Below the pieces are notes generated by a model, which worked only from the letters and a program-made list of their open reading frames with translations, was not told the DNA's origin and ran no database searches. 64,000 bases of DNA from Nocardioides marmoribigeumensis (lineage in GTDB: Bacteria > Actinomycetota > Actinomycetes > Propionibacteriales > Nocardioidaceae). The stretch covers positions 2,046,001-2,110,000 of the forward strand of contig NZ_JAVDYG010000001.1 in NCBI RefSeq assembly GCF_031458325.1. Direction: 5' to 3'. Of this stretch, positions 32,793 to 42,424 are shown piece by piece. Numbering within the stretch: position 1 is the stretch's first letter; each line of letters opens with the position of its first letter. Position numbers and translations under genes: made by a program.

Positions 32793-33869
32793 ATGAGCGT
32801 CGTCACGGTGCTCGGCGGCGGCGGCGGAGGTCTGTCCGCTGTCGTCGAGCTCACCCAGGCCGGCCACGAGGTGCGGCTGTGGAACCGCAACGAGCGCACC
32901 ATCGCGCCCTACCTCGAGCGCCAGGTGCCCCACGCGGGCGTCCTGGGCAAGGGCCGCGCCGAGCCGGCCCTGGTCACCACGGACCTGGCCGCCGCGCTGG
33001 CGGGCGCGGAGGTCGTCGTGGTGTGCCTGCCGAGCCTGGCGCACGGCCGGTTGTTCGACGACCTGGCCGCGCTGGGCCTCGACCTCCCGGTCGTGCTCAA
33101 CCCCGGTCACACCGGCGGCGCCCTGCACGCGCGCGGGGTGTTCCTGGAGCGCGGCGCGAGGCTGCCCCCGCTGGCGGAGCTCAGCACGCTGACCTACGTC
33201 GCGCGGGTCGGCAGCGACGCCACCGTCGGCATCACCGGGCGGGCTGCCCGCGTGCGTGCGGCTGCCCTCCCGGGCGGGAGCGAGGCGCTCGACTGGGCCC
33301 AGCGACTCTTTCCCGGCGCCGACCCGGTGCCCGACGTCCTGGCCTCGAGCCTGTCCAACGTCAACCTGGTCCTGCACCCGCCCGGAGCCGTGCTCGGCCT
33401 GGCGTGGGTCGAGGCCACCGGTGGCGACTTCACGTTCTACGTCGAGGGCATGACCCCGGCCGTCGCGGCAGTCATGGCCGCCCTGGACGACGAGCGCCGC
33501 GCCGTCGCGCGCCGCTTCGGCCACGACGTGCCCTCGCTCCTGCAGGAGATGGCCGGCATCGGCACCGTGGAGCCGGCGGCCGCGGAGGTCGGCGACCTGT
33601 GCGCCGCGATCCGCGGAGGCGAGGCCAACAAGGCGATCCGAGCGCCCGGGTCCACCGAGCACCGCTACTACCGCGAGGACCTGTACTTCGGCCTTCTCCC
33701 GTTCCTCGCCCTCGCCGAGGTCGGGGGCGTCGACACACCGGCCGCCGCCGCCCTGTTCGCCCTCGGCGACCTGGCGGTCGACGCTCCGGCCGAGGCCCGC
33801 CTCGATGCCCGTGCCCTCGGTGTCGACGGCCTCACCGCCGACGAGCTGCTGGCCGTCGTACGCCCCTGA
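32793..33869 (+). CDS. Octopine/nopaline dehydrogenase-family protein
   Basis: 358 residues. The N-terminal Rossmann domain opens VVTVLGGGGGGLSAVVEL, a glycine-rich dinucleotide loop. The C-terminal helical domain has SNVNLVLHPPGAVLGLAW, EGMTPAVAAVMAALDDER and RYYREDLYFGLLPF, all typical of opine dehydrogenases. Those conserve a His-Asp dyad for reducing an imine formed between an oxoacid and an amino acid, or the reverse oxidation. In a catabolic setting, oxidation of a secondary amine acid is plausible. It starts four bases after the previous stop and is followed 17 bases later by the DpaA-like gene, another dehydrogenase-like protein. Confidence 0.82.
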   Translation: MSVVTVLGGGGGGLSAVVELTQAGHEVRLWNRNERTIAPYLERQVPHAGVLGKGRAEPALVTTDLAAALAGAEVVVVCLPSLAHGRLFDDLAALGLDLPVVLNPGHTGGALHARGVFLERGARLPPLAELSTLTYVARVGSDATVGITGRAARVRAAALPGGSEALDWAQRLFPGADPVPDVLASSLSNVNLVLHPPGAVLGLAWVEATGGDFTFYVEGMTPAVAAVMAALDDERRAVARRFGHDVPSLLQEMAGIGTVEPAAAEVGDLCAAIRGGEANKAIRAPGSTEHRYYREDLYFGLLPFLALAEVGGVDTPAAAALFALGDLAVDAPAEARLDARALGVDGLTADELLAVVRP

Positions 33870-33886
33870 CCCGAAAGGAGATCTCG

Positions 33887-34786
33887 ATGGACCTGTCGCA
33901 CCGCACCATCGCTGTCGTCGGCGGCGACGAGCGCGAGCAGGAGATCGCGCGGCTGGCCGCCACCACCGGCGCCACCGTGCGCGCCTACGGCTTCCCGGTG
34001 CCGGAGGGAGGGATCCCCTCGGTCCTCGCCAGCACCAGCGCGGCCGAGGCACTCGAGGGCGCCGACTACGCGCTCTTCCCGATCCCGGGTCTCTCGGCCG
34101 AGGGCGCGCTGTTCGCTCCCGAGTGCTCCGAGCCGATCGTGCCCGACCGGGATCTCCTCGCCAGGATGGCACCCGGCGCCACGATCATCCTGGGGTGGCC
34201 CGACGACAAGCTCCGCGCCGCGGCGGAGTCCCTCGGGATCGCCTTCAGCGAGTACGAGCACGACACCGAGCTGATGCTGCTGCGTGGACCGGCGATCATC
34301 GAGGGCGCCCTGCAGGCGGCCATCGCCAACACGCGGGTGACCATCCACGACGCCACGGTCGCGGTGGTGGGGCACGGCAACGTCGGGCGCCTGCTGACCC
34401 GGACGCTGGTGCAGCTCGGCGCGCACGTGCACCTGTTCGCCCGCAACCCGGTCCAGCGCGCCGACGCCTACGCCGCCGGCGCCCGCCCCCACCCGCTGGA
34501 GGATCTGCCGCGCGTGGCGCCCCAGCTGGACATGATCTTCTCCACCGTGCCTTCGGCGGTGGTGTCGGCCGAGGTCCTGGCCGCGGTGCCCGCAGGGGCG
34601 CTGGTCATGGACCTCGCCGCGCCCCCCGGCGGCATCGACCTCGCCGCTGCCGAGAGCCACGGACACCGTGCGATCTGGGCCCGCGGGATGGGGCGCCGAG
34701 CGCCGGTCACGGTGGGGCGAAGCCAGTGGTCCGGCATCGAACGCCGGATCGAGCAGATCGAGGAAGGACGAGGCCATGCAGGCTGA
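33887..34786 (+). CDS. DpaA-like protein (dipicolinate synthase subunit A family)
   Basis: 299 residues, the same length as DpaA (SpoVFA) of endospore formers. The N-terminal domain begins IAVVGGDEREQEIARLA, as in DpaA (IAVIGGDARQLEI as I recall it). The second, Rossmann domain starts with EGALQAAIANT, then VAVVGHGNVGRLLTRTL, and ends LVMDLAAPPGG. Each of these has a direct DpaA counterpart. DpaA works with flavoprotein DpaB to make dipicolinate from dihydroxytetrahydrodipicolinate. No DpaB or sporulation gene is visible here, so I infer a different imine or cyclic amino acid dehydrogenase or dehydratase role. A good AAAGGAG site marks the ATG. It overlaps the hydantoinase start. Confidence 0.8.
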   Translation: MDLSHRTIAVVGGDEREQEIARLAATTGATVRAYGFPVPEGGIPSVLASTSAAEALEGADYALFPIPGLSAEGALFAPECSEPIVPDRDLLARMAPGATIILGWPDDKLRAAAESLGIAFSEYEHDTELMLLRGPAIIEGALQAAIANTRVTIHDATVAVVGHGNVGRLLTRTLVQLGAHVHLFARNPVQRADAYAAGARPHPLEDLPRVAPQLDMIFSTVPSAVVSAEVLAAVPAGALVMDLAAPPGGIDLAAAESHGHRAIWARGMGRRAPVTVGRSQWSGIERRIEQIEEGRGHAG

Positions 34787-36131
34787 CCTGCTGTTCCGAG
34801 GTGGCCGCGTGGTCACCCACACCGGAGAGTTCCGCGGCGGGCTCGCGGTCAGTGACGGACGGATCGTCGCGATCGGCGCCGACGACGCGCTGCCGTCGGC
34901 GCGACGCGAGATCGACCTGGACGGCCGGGTGCTCATGCCGGGCGTCGTCGACCCGCACTGCCACCTCGGCGTCAACTACGACTACGACGAGGACATGCGC
35001 ACCGAGACCGCCGGCGCGGCCAGCGGTGGGGTGACCACGGTCCTGCTGTTCATCCGCAACCCGGAGGGGTCCTACATCCCCTTCTACAAGGACCGCCGGG
35101 CGCGCGGGGAGCAGCAGGCCTCGATCGACTTCGGCTTCCACTTCGGCATCCAGCGCGAGGACCACATCCCGGAGATCGCGCAGGTCGCCGCGGAGACCGG
35201 CGTCCGGTCGTTCAAGTGCCACATGGGCTACGAGCGCGGCAACCCGATCGGCATCGTCTCCTCCACCGACGCGTGGGTCTACGGCGCCATGCGCGAGGCG
35301 GTGAAGCTGCCCGGCGGGGTGGTCTCCGTGCACTGCGAGAACACCGACATGGTGGAGCTGCTCAAGAAGGAGATGATGGCCACCGGGCGGCAGGACCTTG
35401 CGGCCTACACCGAGTCGCGGCCGACCTTCGTCGAGGAGGAGGCCATCGGGCGCATGATCAAGCTCGCCGAGCTGACCGGCTGCCCCCTGTACATCGTGCA
35501 CACCAGCGTCGGGCGCGGCCCCGAGCTGGCGGCCGAGGCCCGCGCGCGCGGCATCGACGTGACCATGGAGACCTGTCCGCACTACCTGCTGCGGACGGCC
35601 TACGACGAGGACCTCGGCCCGACGGCCAAGATCTCCCCGCCGTTGCGTGACCTGGAGCAGCAGGCCGGGCTGTGGCGAGGGATGCTCAACGGCTCGATCG
35701 ACACGCTGGGCACCGACCACGTGCCGTTCATCAAGACCGGTGGCGACCTGTGGAGCGAGAAGCCCGGGGTGGTCTCGTTCAACTGGGAGCTCCCGTTGAT
35801 GCTGCACCACGCGGTGCACGAGCGTGGCATGTCGCTCTCGCGGCTGGTGCAGCTGAACTCCTACAACCCGGCCAAGCGCTTCGGTCTGGCTCCCCGCAAG
35901 GGCACGCTGGCCGTCGGCGCGGACGCCGACCTCGTCGTGGTCGACCTCGACGAGGAGCGCACCGTGACCCCGACCGGCAAGGGCACCTGTCTCTACGACG
36001 GCTGGACGCTGCGCGGCTGGCCGGTGATGACGGTCTCGCGCGGCAGGGTCGTGTTCGAGAACGGCGAGGTCGACCCCGATGCCGTCGGGCACGGCCAGTG
36101 CGTCAACCGGCCCGAGAGCGAGCGATCCTGA
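34776..36131 (+). CDS. Dihydropyrimidinase/hydantoinase-like cyclic amidohydrolase
   Basis: 451 residues with the binuclear site of the D-hydantoinase group: HCH in VVDPHCHLGV, the carboxylatable Lys in SFKCHMGYE, His in VSVHCEN and YIVHTSVG, and Asp in GTDHVPF. These enzymes open five- or six-membered cyclic imides such as hydantoin, dihydrouracil or allantoin. Its ATG lies 11 bases inside the end of the DpaA-like gene, after GAGGAAGG, so translation is coupled. The TIM-barrel gene follows with a one-base overlap. It is one of three amidohydrolases in the island, which supports ring opening of an N-heterocycle. Confidence 0.9.
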   Translation: MQADLLFRGGRVVTHTGEFRGGLAVSDGRIVAIGADDALPSARREIDLDGRVLMPGVVDPHCHLGVNYDYDEDMRTETAGAASGGVTTVLLFIRNPEGSYIPFYKDRRARGEQQASIDFGFHFGIQREDHIPEIAQVAAETGVRSFKCHMGYERGNPIGIVSSTDAWVYGAMREAVKLPGGVVSVHCENTDMVELLKKEMMATGRQDLAAYTESRPTFVEEEAIGRMIKLAELTGCPLYIVHTSVGRGPELAAEARARGIDVTMETCPHYLLRTAYDEDLGPTAKISPPLRDLEQQAGLWRGMLNGSIDTLGTDHVPFIKTGGDLWSEKPGVVSFNWELPLMLHHAVHERGMSLSRLVQLNSYNPAKRFGLAPRKGTLAVGADADLVVVDLDEERTVTPTGKGTCLYDGWTLRGWPVMTVSRGRVVFENGEVDPDAVGHGQCVNRPESERS

Positions 36132-36925
36132 TGCTGCGCTCGATCTCGATCCAGCTGATGTGGACCGACCGCCCGCACGCCGAGCGCGTGGAGGCCGCCG
36201 CGGCCGCGGGGTTCGACCTGGTGGACCTGTGGGACCGCCGCGACAGCGACCTCGACGGCGTCGCCGAGACGGCCCGTCGCCACGGGGTCGGCGTCAACGG
36301 GTTCTTCGGCAACCGTGACCACTCCCTGTGCGACCCCGACGACGTCGACGCCGCGATCGCCGAGATCGCGGAGAACCTCGACGCCGCGGTCAGGGCGGGC
36401 GCCCGCCAGCTCCACCTGTTCAGCAACGCGATCCGCCCCGGCGGCGTCGTGGCCCCGCTCCCCGAGCTGGACCGTGCCGAGCTGATCAGCACGGGTGTCC
36501 GCGCCCTGCGCACAGTCGCCCCTCGGGCGGCCGAGGCGGGGGTGCAGCTCGTGCTGGAGCACCTCAACACCGTCTTCCTGCCGGGCTACCTGTGGGACGA
36601 GGTCGCGGTGACCACCGAGGTCGCGCAGGCCGTCGACCACCCCTCGGTCGGCGTGGTGTTCGACGTCTTCCACCAGCAGCTGGTGCGCGGCAGGCTCACC
36701 GACAACCTCGTGGCGTGCCTGCCCTGGCTGGTGCGGGTCGACATCGCGCAGGTCCCCGACCGAGCCGAGCCCGGGCTGGGTGAGGTCGACCTGGGGTTCC
36801 TGCGCGACGTCCTCGCGCGCCACGGCTGGGACGGCACGATGACCTTCGAGATCGTGCCCAGCGACGGAGATCCCGCCACCGCCGTGAAGGACATCGACCG
36901 GCTGTTCCCCAAGGTCTCGGCATGA
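36131..36925 (+). CDS. Hydroxypyruvate isomerase-like TIM-barrel protein
   Basis: 264 residues of the AP-endonuclease-2-type TIM-barrel family. It begins SISIQLMWTDRPHAERVEAAAAAGFD. Metal ligands are probably the Glu in LVLEHLN, the Asp in VVFDVFHQQ and the Glu in MTFEIVPS. The FDxxHQQ stretch resembles the FDxYHMQ of hydroxypyruvate isomerases. It probably isomerises a small hydroxy-oxoacid; hydroxypyruvate/tartronate semialdehyde would fit a nearby SDR and serine hydroxymethyltransferase, but this is inference. The start overlaps the hydantoinase stop by one base. Confidence 0.82.
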   Translation: MLRSISIQLMWTDRPHAERVEAAAAAGFDLVDLWDRRDSDLDGVAETARRHGVGVNGFFGNRDHSLCDPDDVDAAIAEIAENLDAAVRAGARQLHLFSNAIRPGGVVAPLPELDRAELISTGVRALRTVAPRAAEAGVQLVLEHLNTVFLPGYLWDEVAVTTEVAQAVDHPSVGVVFDVFHQQLVRGRLTDNLVACLPWLVRVDIAQVPDRAEPGLGEVDLGFLRDVLARHGWDGTMTFEIVPSDGDPATAVKDIDRLFPKVSA

Positions 36926-37659
36926 GCGCGCACCAGCTCACCGACAAGGTCGTGGTGATCACCGGCGTCGGCTCGATGCGTGGGCAGGGCGCTGCCGCCG
37001 CGCGGCTCTTCGCCGCGGAGGGCGCTCGCGTGGTCGCCACCGACCTGCCCTCGTCCGAGGGCGAGGCGACCGCCACGCAGCTCGGTGTGGAGTTCCGTCC
37101 CCTGGACGTCACCCGGGCCGAGGAGTGGAAGGCCCTCGTCGAGGACGTCGTGGGCCGGCACGGACGCATCGACGTGCTGGTCAACAACGCCGGCCTGTGG
37201 TGCGCGACGCCACTGCTCGAGATGGTCCCGGAGGAGTACGACCGCGTCGTCGCGGTCAACCAGACCGGTGTCTACCTCGGGATCGCGGCCGTCGCTCCGG
37301 TGATGCGCGACCAGGGGTCCGGATCGATCGTCAACACCTGCTCGGTCTCCGGCATGCGGGGCGCCGGCCAGCCGTTCGCCTACGCGGCCTCCAAGTGGGC
37401 GGTGCGCGGGATGACCCGGGTCGCGGCCCACGAGCTGGCGCCTCACGGGGTCCGGGTCAACGCGGTGAGCCCGGGTGTGGTGGACACCCCCATGATCCAC
37501 GGGGGTGCGGAGGTGCTCGACCGGCTCGCCGCCCTGGTGCCGATGGGCCGCGTCGCCCAGCCGGACGAGGTCGCTCACGTGGTCCTGTTCCTCGCCGGCG
37601 CGTCCAGCAGCTACATCTCCGGCACGGAGATCAGCGTCGACGCCGCGTTGACCGCCTAG
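36922..37659 (+). CDS. Short-chain dehydrogenase/reductase
   Basis: 245 residues. The cofactor loop is [10 protein letters not shown], a longer variant of TGxxxGxG. DV (PLDVTRA), NNAG, the Ser of CSVSGM and YAASK are in place. Asp after beta-2 (VATDLP) suggests NAD use. It is an intact classical SDR, coupled by ATGA to the TIM-barrel gene. The predicted reaction is oxidation or reduction of a hydroxyl or keto group of a pathway intermediate. It is not closely similar to the SDRs at 16815 and 41606. Confidence 0.87.
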   Translation: MSAHQLTDKVVVITGVGSMRGQGAAAARLFAAEGARVVATDLPSSEGEATATQLGVEFRPLDVTRAEEWKALVEDVVGRHGRIDVLVNNAGLWCATPLLEMVPEEYDRVVAVNQTGVYLGIAAVAPVMRDQGSGSIVNTCSVSGMRGAGQPFAYAASKWAVRGMTRVAAHELAPHGVRVNAVSPGVVDTPMIHGGAEVLDRLAALVPMGRVAQPDEVAHVVLFLAGASSSYISGTEISVDAALTA

Positions 37660-37667
37660 GAGCTGCC

Positions 37668-37973
37668 GTGCCGTTCCTGGTCACCTGCCGCGACGTCGCG
37701 GACTCCGCCGGCCTGCGCGCGGAGCACCTGCCGGCCCACCGTCGCTATGTCGACGAGCGGGCCGAGCAGATCCTGCTCTCCGGACCGCTCACCGACGACG
37801 ACGGCGTGCGGCGGGTCGGCCAGCTCTTCGTCCTCGACGTCCCCGACCCGCCGGCGGCCTCCGCCTTCATCCGCCAGGACCCGTTCACCCGGGCCGGCGT
37901 CTTCTCCGACATCACGATCGATCGTCTGGAGCTGCGCTTCGACGGGGGACGTCGCCTCCCTCGCACCGACTGA
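37668..37973 (+). CDS. YciI-like small protein
   Basis: 101 residues starting at a GTG with AGGAG seven bases upstream. It begins [29 protein letters not shown] and contains [23 protein letters not shown], the ferredoxin-like fold pattern of YciI (YCII domain). The His in the R..HRRYV stretch and the Asp pair match the family's putative active site. The function is unknown in general; homologues occur as accessory enzymes in aromatic and heterocycle degradation. An earlier frame start would run antisense-like through the SDR gene and is rejected. Confidence 0.78.
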   Translation: MPFLVTCRDVADSAGLRAEHLPAHRRYVDERAEQILLSGPLTDDDGVRRVGQLFVLDVPDPPAASAFIRQDPFTRAGVFSDITIDRLELRFDGGRRLPRTD

Positions 37974-37988
37974 CAGGAGTGTTCACCC

Positions 37989-39260
37989 ATGACCACGCTC
38001 GACGAGCCGCTCGCCACCTTCGACCCCGACGTCCACGCGGCGATCACCGCGGAGCTCGCCCGCCAGCAGGGCACCCTGGAGCTGATCGCCTCGGAGAACT
38101 TCGCGCCGGTCTCGGTGATGCAGGCGCAGGGCTCGGTCCTGACCAACAAGTACGCCGAGGGCTACCCGGGCCGCCGCTACTACGGCGGCTGCGAGCACGT
38201 CGACGTCGTCGAGCGGCTCGCCATCGAGCGGGTCACCGCGCTGTTCGGCGCCGAGGCCGCCAACGTGCAGCCCCACTCGGGCGCGCAGGCCAATGCCGCC
38301 GCGATGTCGGCGCTGCTCGACCCGGGGGACACGATCCTGGGCCTGGATCTGGCGCACGGCGGTCACCTGACCCACGGCATGCGGCTCAACTTCTCCGGCA
38401 AGCTCTACAACGTCGTGGTCTACCACGTCGACCCGGACGACTTCCGGGTGGACATGGCCGAGGTCGAGCGCCTGGCGGTGGAGCATCGACCCAAGCTGAT
38501 CGTCGCGGGTTGGTCGGCCTACCCCCGCCACCTGGACTTCGCGGAGTTCCGGCGCATCGCCGACCTCGTCGGCGCCCACCTCATGGTCGACATGGCGCAC
38601 TTCGCCGGCCTGGTCGCAGCCGGACTCCACCCGAACCCGGTGCCGCACGCCCACGTCGTCACCACGACCACCCACAAGACCCTCGGTGGGCCGCGTGGAG
38701 GTGTCATCATGAGCACGGCGGACCTGGCGAAGAAGCTCAACAGCGCCGTCTTTCCCGGCCAGCAGGGCGGTCCGCTCGAGCACGTCGTCGCCGCCAAGGC
38801 GGTCGGCTTCAAGCTGGCCGGGTCCCCGGAGTTCCGCGAGCGGCAGGAGCGCACGCTGGAGGGCGCCCGGATCCTCGCCGCGGCTCTCGGTTCCGATCGG
38901 GTCCGCGACGCCGGGGTCAGCGTGCTGACCGGCGGCACGGACGTGCACCTGGTCCTGGTGGACCTGCGCGACTCGGAGCTGGACGGCAAGCAGGCCGAGG
39001 ACCTCCTGCACTCGATGGGCCTGACGGTCAACCGCAACGCGGTCCCCTTCGACCCGCGTCCCCCGATGGTCACCTCCGGCCTGCGCATCGGCACCCCGGC
39101 GCTGGCCACCCGCGGCTTCGCCGCCGAGGAGTTCACCGAGGTGGGCGAGATCATCGCCACCGCGCTGAGCAGCACCCCGTCGGAGGAGCTCAGCGCCCAG
39201 CTGCGGAGCCGGGTCGCCTCGCTGGCCGCCCGCGTCCCGCTCTACCCGGGCCTGTCGTGA
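37989..39260 (+). CDS. glyA: Serine hydroxymethyltransferase-family enzyme
   Basis: 423 residues. The start [29 protein letters not shown] and [17 protein letters not shown]-type region (here [17 protein letters not shown]) are classic, and the Lys of THKT binds PLP. It exchanges serine and glycine with tetrahydrofolate, or cleaves beta-hydroxy amino acids. Some normally invariant positions differ: HKTL is followed by GGPRGG (usually RGPRGG), and AGWSAYPR replaces GASAYPR. This suggests a side-branch paralogue with altered substrate preference. AGGAG precedes the ATG. The following lipA start overlaps its stop (GTGA). Confidence 0.88.
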   Translation: MTTLDEPLATFDPDVHAAITAELARQQGTLELIASENFAPVSVMQAQGSVLTNKYAEGYPGRRYYGGCEHVDVVERLAIERVTALFGAEAANVQPHSGAQANAAAMSALLDPGDTILGLDLAHGGHLTHGMRLNFSGKLYNVVVYHVDPDDFRVDMAEVERLAVEHRPKLIVAGWSAYPRHLDFAEFRRIADLVGAHLMVDMAHFAGLVAAGLHPNPVPHAHVVTTTTHKTLGGPRGGVIMSTADLAKKLNSAVFPGQQGGPLEHVVAAKAVGFKLAGSPEFRERQERTLEGARILAAALGSDRVRDAGVSVLTGGTDVHLVLVDLRDSELDGKQAEDLLHSMGLTVNRNAVPFDPRPPMVTSGLRIGTPALATRGFAAEEFTEVGEIIATALSSTPSEELSAQLRSRVASLAARVPLYPGLS

Positions 39261-40201
39261 CAGCCGTCGCCCCGGGGGGGCGCAGGCTGCTGCGGCTGGA
39301 GGTCCGCAACGCTGCTGTCCCGATCGAGAGGAAGCCGGAGTGGATCAGGACCCGCGCCCGGATGGGCCCGGAGTACACCGCGCTGCAGCAGCTGGTGAAG
39401 TCCGAGGGACTGCACACCGTGTGCCAGGAAGCCGGCTGCCCCAACATCTACGAGTGCTGGGAGGACCGCGAGGCCACCTTCCTCATCGGCGGCGACCAGT
39501 GCACCCGACGCTGCGACTTCTGCCAGATCGACACCGGCAAGCCCCAGCCCCTCGACCGTGACGAGCCCCGCCGCGTCGCGGAGTCGGTGCAGACGATGCA
39601 GCTCAAGTACGCCACCATCACCGGCGTCGCCCGCGACGACCTGCCCGACGGCGGCGCCTGGCTCTACGCCGAGACCGTCCGCGCGATCCACGACCTCAAC
39701 CCCGAGACCGGGGTGGAGAACCTGATCCCCGACTTCAACGGCCGCCCCGAGCTCCTGACCGAGGTCTTCGAGTCCCGCCCCGAGGTCCTGGCCCACAACG
39801 TCGAGACCGTCCCGCGGATCTTCAAGCGCATCCGCCCCGCGTTCGGCTACGACCGCTCCCTGGACGTGCTGACCCAGGCCCGCGCGTTCGGCCTGGTCAC
39901 CAAGTCCAACCTCATCCTCGGCATGGGCGAGACCCGAGAGGAGGTCTCCCAGGCCCTGGCCGACCTCCACGACGCCGGGTGCGAGCTGGTCACGATCACC
40001 CAGTACCTGCGCCCCTCCCCCCGCCACCACCCCGTAGAGCGGTGGGTCCGGCCCGAGGAGTTCGTCGAGCTCGCCACCGAGGCCGAGGAGATCGGCTTCG
40101 CCGGCGTCCTGTCCGGCCCGCTCGTGCGCTCGTCGTACCGCGCGGGACGGCTCTACCAGCAGGCCATGGACCGCCGCACCACGTCAGGAGCCCTCGCATG
40201 A
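39257..40201 (+). CDS. lipA: Lipoyl synthase
   Basis: 314 residues. The radical-SAM cluster motif is CTRRCDFCQ (CxxxCxxC). The auxiliary cluster motif is [12 protein letters not shown], and the C-terminal RSSYRAG supplies the serine ligand of the auxiliary cluster. It inserts two sulfurs into octanoyl groups bound to lipoyl domains. Genomes usually keep lipA beside lipB; here it sits in a catabolic operon between glyA and the E3 gene. I infer that it serves the free lipoyl domain at 19592. The GTG start overlaps the glyA stop, and the E3 start overlaps its own stop. Confidence 0.94.
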   Translation: MTAVAPGGRRLLRLEVRNAAVPIERKPEWIRTRARMGPEYTALQQLVKSEGLHTVCQEAGCPNIYECWEDREATFLIGGDQCTRRCDFCQIDTGKPQPLDRDEPRRVAESVQTMQLKYATITGVARDDLPDGGAWLYAETVRAIHDLNPETGVENLIPDFNGRPELLTEVFESRPEVLAHNVETVPRIFKRIRPAFGYDRSLDVLTQARAFGLVTKSNLILGMGETREEVSQALADLHDAGCELVTITQYLRPSPRHHPVERWVRPEEFVELATEAEEIGFAGVLSGPLVRSSYRAGRLYQQAMDRRTTSGALA

Positions 40202-41595
40202 CCCACGTCGACGTCCTGGTGCTCGGCGCCGGCCCCGGAGGCTACGTCGCCGCGATCCGTGCCGCCCAGCTGGGCCGGTCCGTGGCCGTGGTCGAGAAGC
40301 AGTACTGGGGAGGCGTCTGCCTCAACGTCGGCTGCATCCCCTCCAAGGCGCTGCTCAAGAGCGCCGAGCTGGCGCACACCCTGACCCGGGAGAAGGCGGC
40401 CTTCGGCATCGAGGGCGACGCGACGATGGCCTGGGCGCCCACGCACGCACGGTCGCGTCAGGTCAGCGACGCCATCGTCAAGGGCGTCCACTTCCTGATG
40501 AAGAAGAACAAGATCGCCGAGGTCCACGGCTGGGGCACCCTGACCGGCCCCCAGGCGGTCTCGGTCGCGCTCGAGGACGGGACGACCGCGGACTACACGT
40601 GCGACGACCTGATCATCGCCACCGGGGCGACCGTGCGCACGGTCCCGGGCGTCGAGCTCAACGGCACGAGTATCGTGAGCTACGAGGAGATGATCCTCGC
40701 CGACACGCTGCCGTCATCCGTCGTCATCGGCGGGTCGGGGGCGATCGGCGTGGAGCTGGCCTACGTGCTGGCGAACTTCGGCGTCGAGGTGATCCTCGTG
40801 GAGTACCTCGACCGGATGGTGCCCACCGAGGACGCGGAGGTCTCCAAGGAGCTCTCGCGGCACTACCGCCGGCTCGGCGTCAAGGTCCTGACCTCGACCG
40901 CGGTCCTGGGTGTCGAGGACACCGGCTCAGGTGTGAGCGTGCGCGTCGCCCCGGCCGGGGGCGGGGAGGAGCAGGTTCTCCACGCCGACCGGTTCCTGGC
41001 GGCCTTCGGCTTCGCCCCGCGCGTCGAGGGTTACGGGCTCGAGGCGACCGGCGTCGCCCTGACCGAGACCGGAGCGATCGAGGTCGACGAGCACTGCCGC
41101 ACGAGCGTCGAGGGGGTCTATGCCATCGGCGACGTCACCGCCAGGTTGATGCTCGCCCACGTCGCCGAGGCGATGGGCATCGTCGCGGCCGAGCACCTGT
41201 GCGGGCAGGACCCCCGTCCGGTGGACTACGACTTCGTCCCGCGCGCCACGTACTGCCAGCCGCAGATCGGGTCGTTCGGCTACACCGCGCAGCAGGCCAG
41301 GGACCGTGGGCACGAGGTCACGACCGCGTCCTTCCCGTTCGCGGCCAACGGCAAGGCCAAGGGCCTGGGTGAGGCCGTGGGGTTCGTCAAGGTCGTCGCC
41401 GATGCCGACCACCGGATCCTCGGGGCCCACATGATCGGCCCGGACGTCACCGAGCTCCTGCCGGCACTGACCCTCGCCCAGACCCTCGGCCTGACCGCCG
41501 AGGACGTGAGCCGCAACGTGTTCGCCCACCCGACGCTGTCCGAGGCCGTCAAGGAGGCGATCCACGGGATCACCGGGCACATGATCAACCTCTAG
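40198..41595 (+). CDS. lpdA: Dihydrolipoyl dehydrogenase (E3)
   Basis: 465 residues. The FAD loop is [19 protein letters not shown], the redox disulfide [16 protein letters not shown], the NAD loop [13 protein letters not shown] and the second FAD segment [20 protein letters not shown]. The dimer-interface catalytic dyad is HPTLSE. It reoxidises dihydrolipoyl groups with NAD. It has no fused lipoyl domain. Coupled by ATGA to lipA, it completes the split complex (E1 at 17593-19562, lipoyl at 19592, E2 core at 23529). It is the last gene of the rightward run and converges with the SDR at 41606 across a 10-base gap. Confidence 0.94.
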   Translation: MTHVDVLVLGAGPGGYVAAIRAAQLGRSVAVVEKQYWGGVCLNVGCIPSKALLKSAELAHTLTREKAAFGIEGDATMAWAPTHARSRQVSDAIVKGVHFLMKKNKIAEVHGWGTLTGPQAVSVALEDGTTADYTCDDLIIATGATVRTVPGVELNGTSIVSYEEMILADTLPSSVVIGGSGAIGVELAYVLANFGVEVILVEYLDRMVPTEDAEVSKELSRHYRRLGVKVLTSTAVLGVEDTGSGVSVRVAPAGGGEEQVLHADRFLAAFGFAPRVEGYGLEATGVALTETGAIEVDEHCRTSVEGVYAIGDVTARLMLAHVAEAMGIVAAEHLCGQDPRPVDYDFVPRATYCQPQIGSFGYTAQQARDRGHEVTTASFPFAANGKAKGLGEAVGFVKVVADADHRILGAHMIGPDVTELLPALTLAQTLGLTAEDVSRNVFAHPTLSEAVKEAIHGITGHMINL

Positions 41596-41605
41596 GTCAG
41601 TCGGG

Positions 41606-42394
41606 TCAGAACGCACCCATGGTCGCGCCGGCGTTCACCGCGAGGGTCTGGCCGGTGATCATCCGGGCCTGCGCACCGCTGAGGAACGCGACCGTGGCGG
41701 CGACGTCCTCGCCCTCGATGGCCGTGCGCAGGCATTGGCCGGCGACGGCTTGCTCGAAGACGGACCGGTCGAGCTCGGCCAGGGCGCTCGCGGTGTGCAC
41801 CAGGCCGGGGGCCACGGCGTTGACCGCGACCCCGTAGGGCCCGAGCTCACGCGCCATGGTCCGCGTCATGCCGACGATCGCAGCCTTGGAGGCGACGTAG
41901 TGCAGGTAGTTCGCCATCCCGAACGCGGCGGTGTTGGAGGTGATGTTGACGATCCGTCCTCGTCGCGCGCGGCACATCAGCGGCGCCACCGCGCGGCTGC
42001 ACAGGAACACCGAGCGGGCGTTGGTCTCCATCACCCGGTCCCAGGTCGCGACGTCGATCTCCCAGAACGGCACGCGCGGCACCCCGCGGAAGATCCCGGC
42101 GTTGTTGACCAGGACGTCGACTCGCCCGCGCCACGCCAGGATGCGTGCGATCGCCTCGGCGACCTGGTGCTCGTCGCACAGGTCGGCGGTGAAGCCACGC
42201 AGGCGCCCGCCGCCGCTGCCACCGCCGCGGTCGTAAAGCGTCGCGCTCGGCTCGACCACGTCGAGCAGGGCCACGTCCGCGCCCAGGTCGCGCAGGCGGT
42301 GCCCGATGTCGGTGCCGAGGGCGCCGGCGCCGCCGGTCACGATCGCGACCTGGCCGCGCAGGTCCGCACTCGCCGGCAGGGGGACCTCGGCCAC
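41606..42394 (-). CDS. Short-chain dehydrogenase/reductase
   Basis: About 262 residues. TGGAGALGTDIG is the cofactor loop, NNAG is present, NITSNTA carries the Ser and YVASK the Tyr and Lys. The Asp after beta-2 (VALLDV) points to NAD. I choose the GTG at 42394 because GAGGAGG lies eight bases upstream. A longer in-frame start at 42469 would run through the operator B region. It is divergent from the P450 gene; operator B sits about 31 bases ahead of this start. By context it belongs to the island's regulon. Confidence 0.87.
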   Translation of the reverse strand: MAEVPLPASADLRGQVAIVTGGAGALGTDIGHRLRDLGADVALLDVVEPSATLYDRGGGSGGGRLRGFTADLCDEHQVAEAIARILAWRGRVDVLVNNAGIFRGVPRVPFWEIDVATWDRVMETNARSVFLCSRAVAPLMCRARRGRIVNITSNTAAFGMANYLHYVASKAAIVGMTRTMARELGPYGVAVNAVAPGLVHTASALAELDRSVFEQAVAGQCLRTAIEGEDVAATVAFLSGAQARMITGQTLAVNAGATMGAF

Positions 42395-42424
42395 GGCGAA
42401 ACCTCCTCGGGTCCGGGGAGCAAC

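Noticed and set aside
33887-34786. Evidence for endospore formation
   Set aside because: A single DpaA-like gene without DpaB or spore genes, inside a catabolic operon.
19592-41595. Glycine cleavage system (lipoyl protein, glyA, lipA, E3)
   Set aside because: No gcvT or gcvP is present and the lipoyl motif is of the E2 type; E1 subunits are adjacent.
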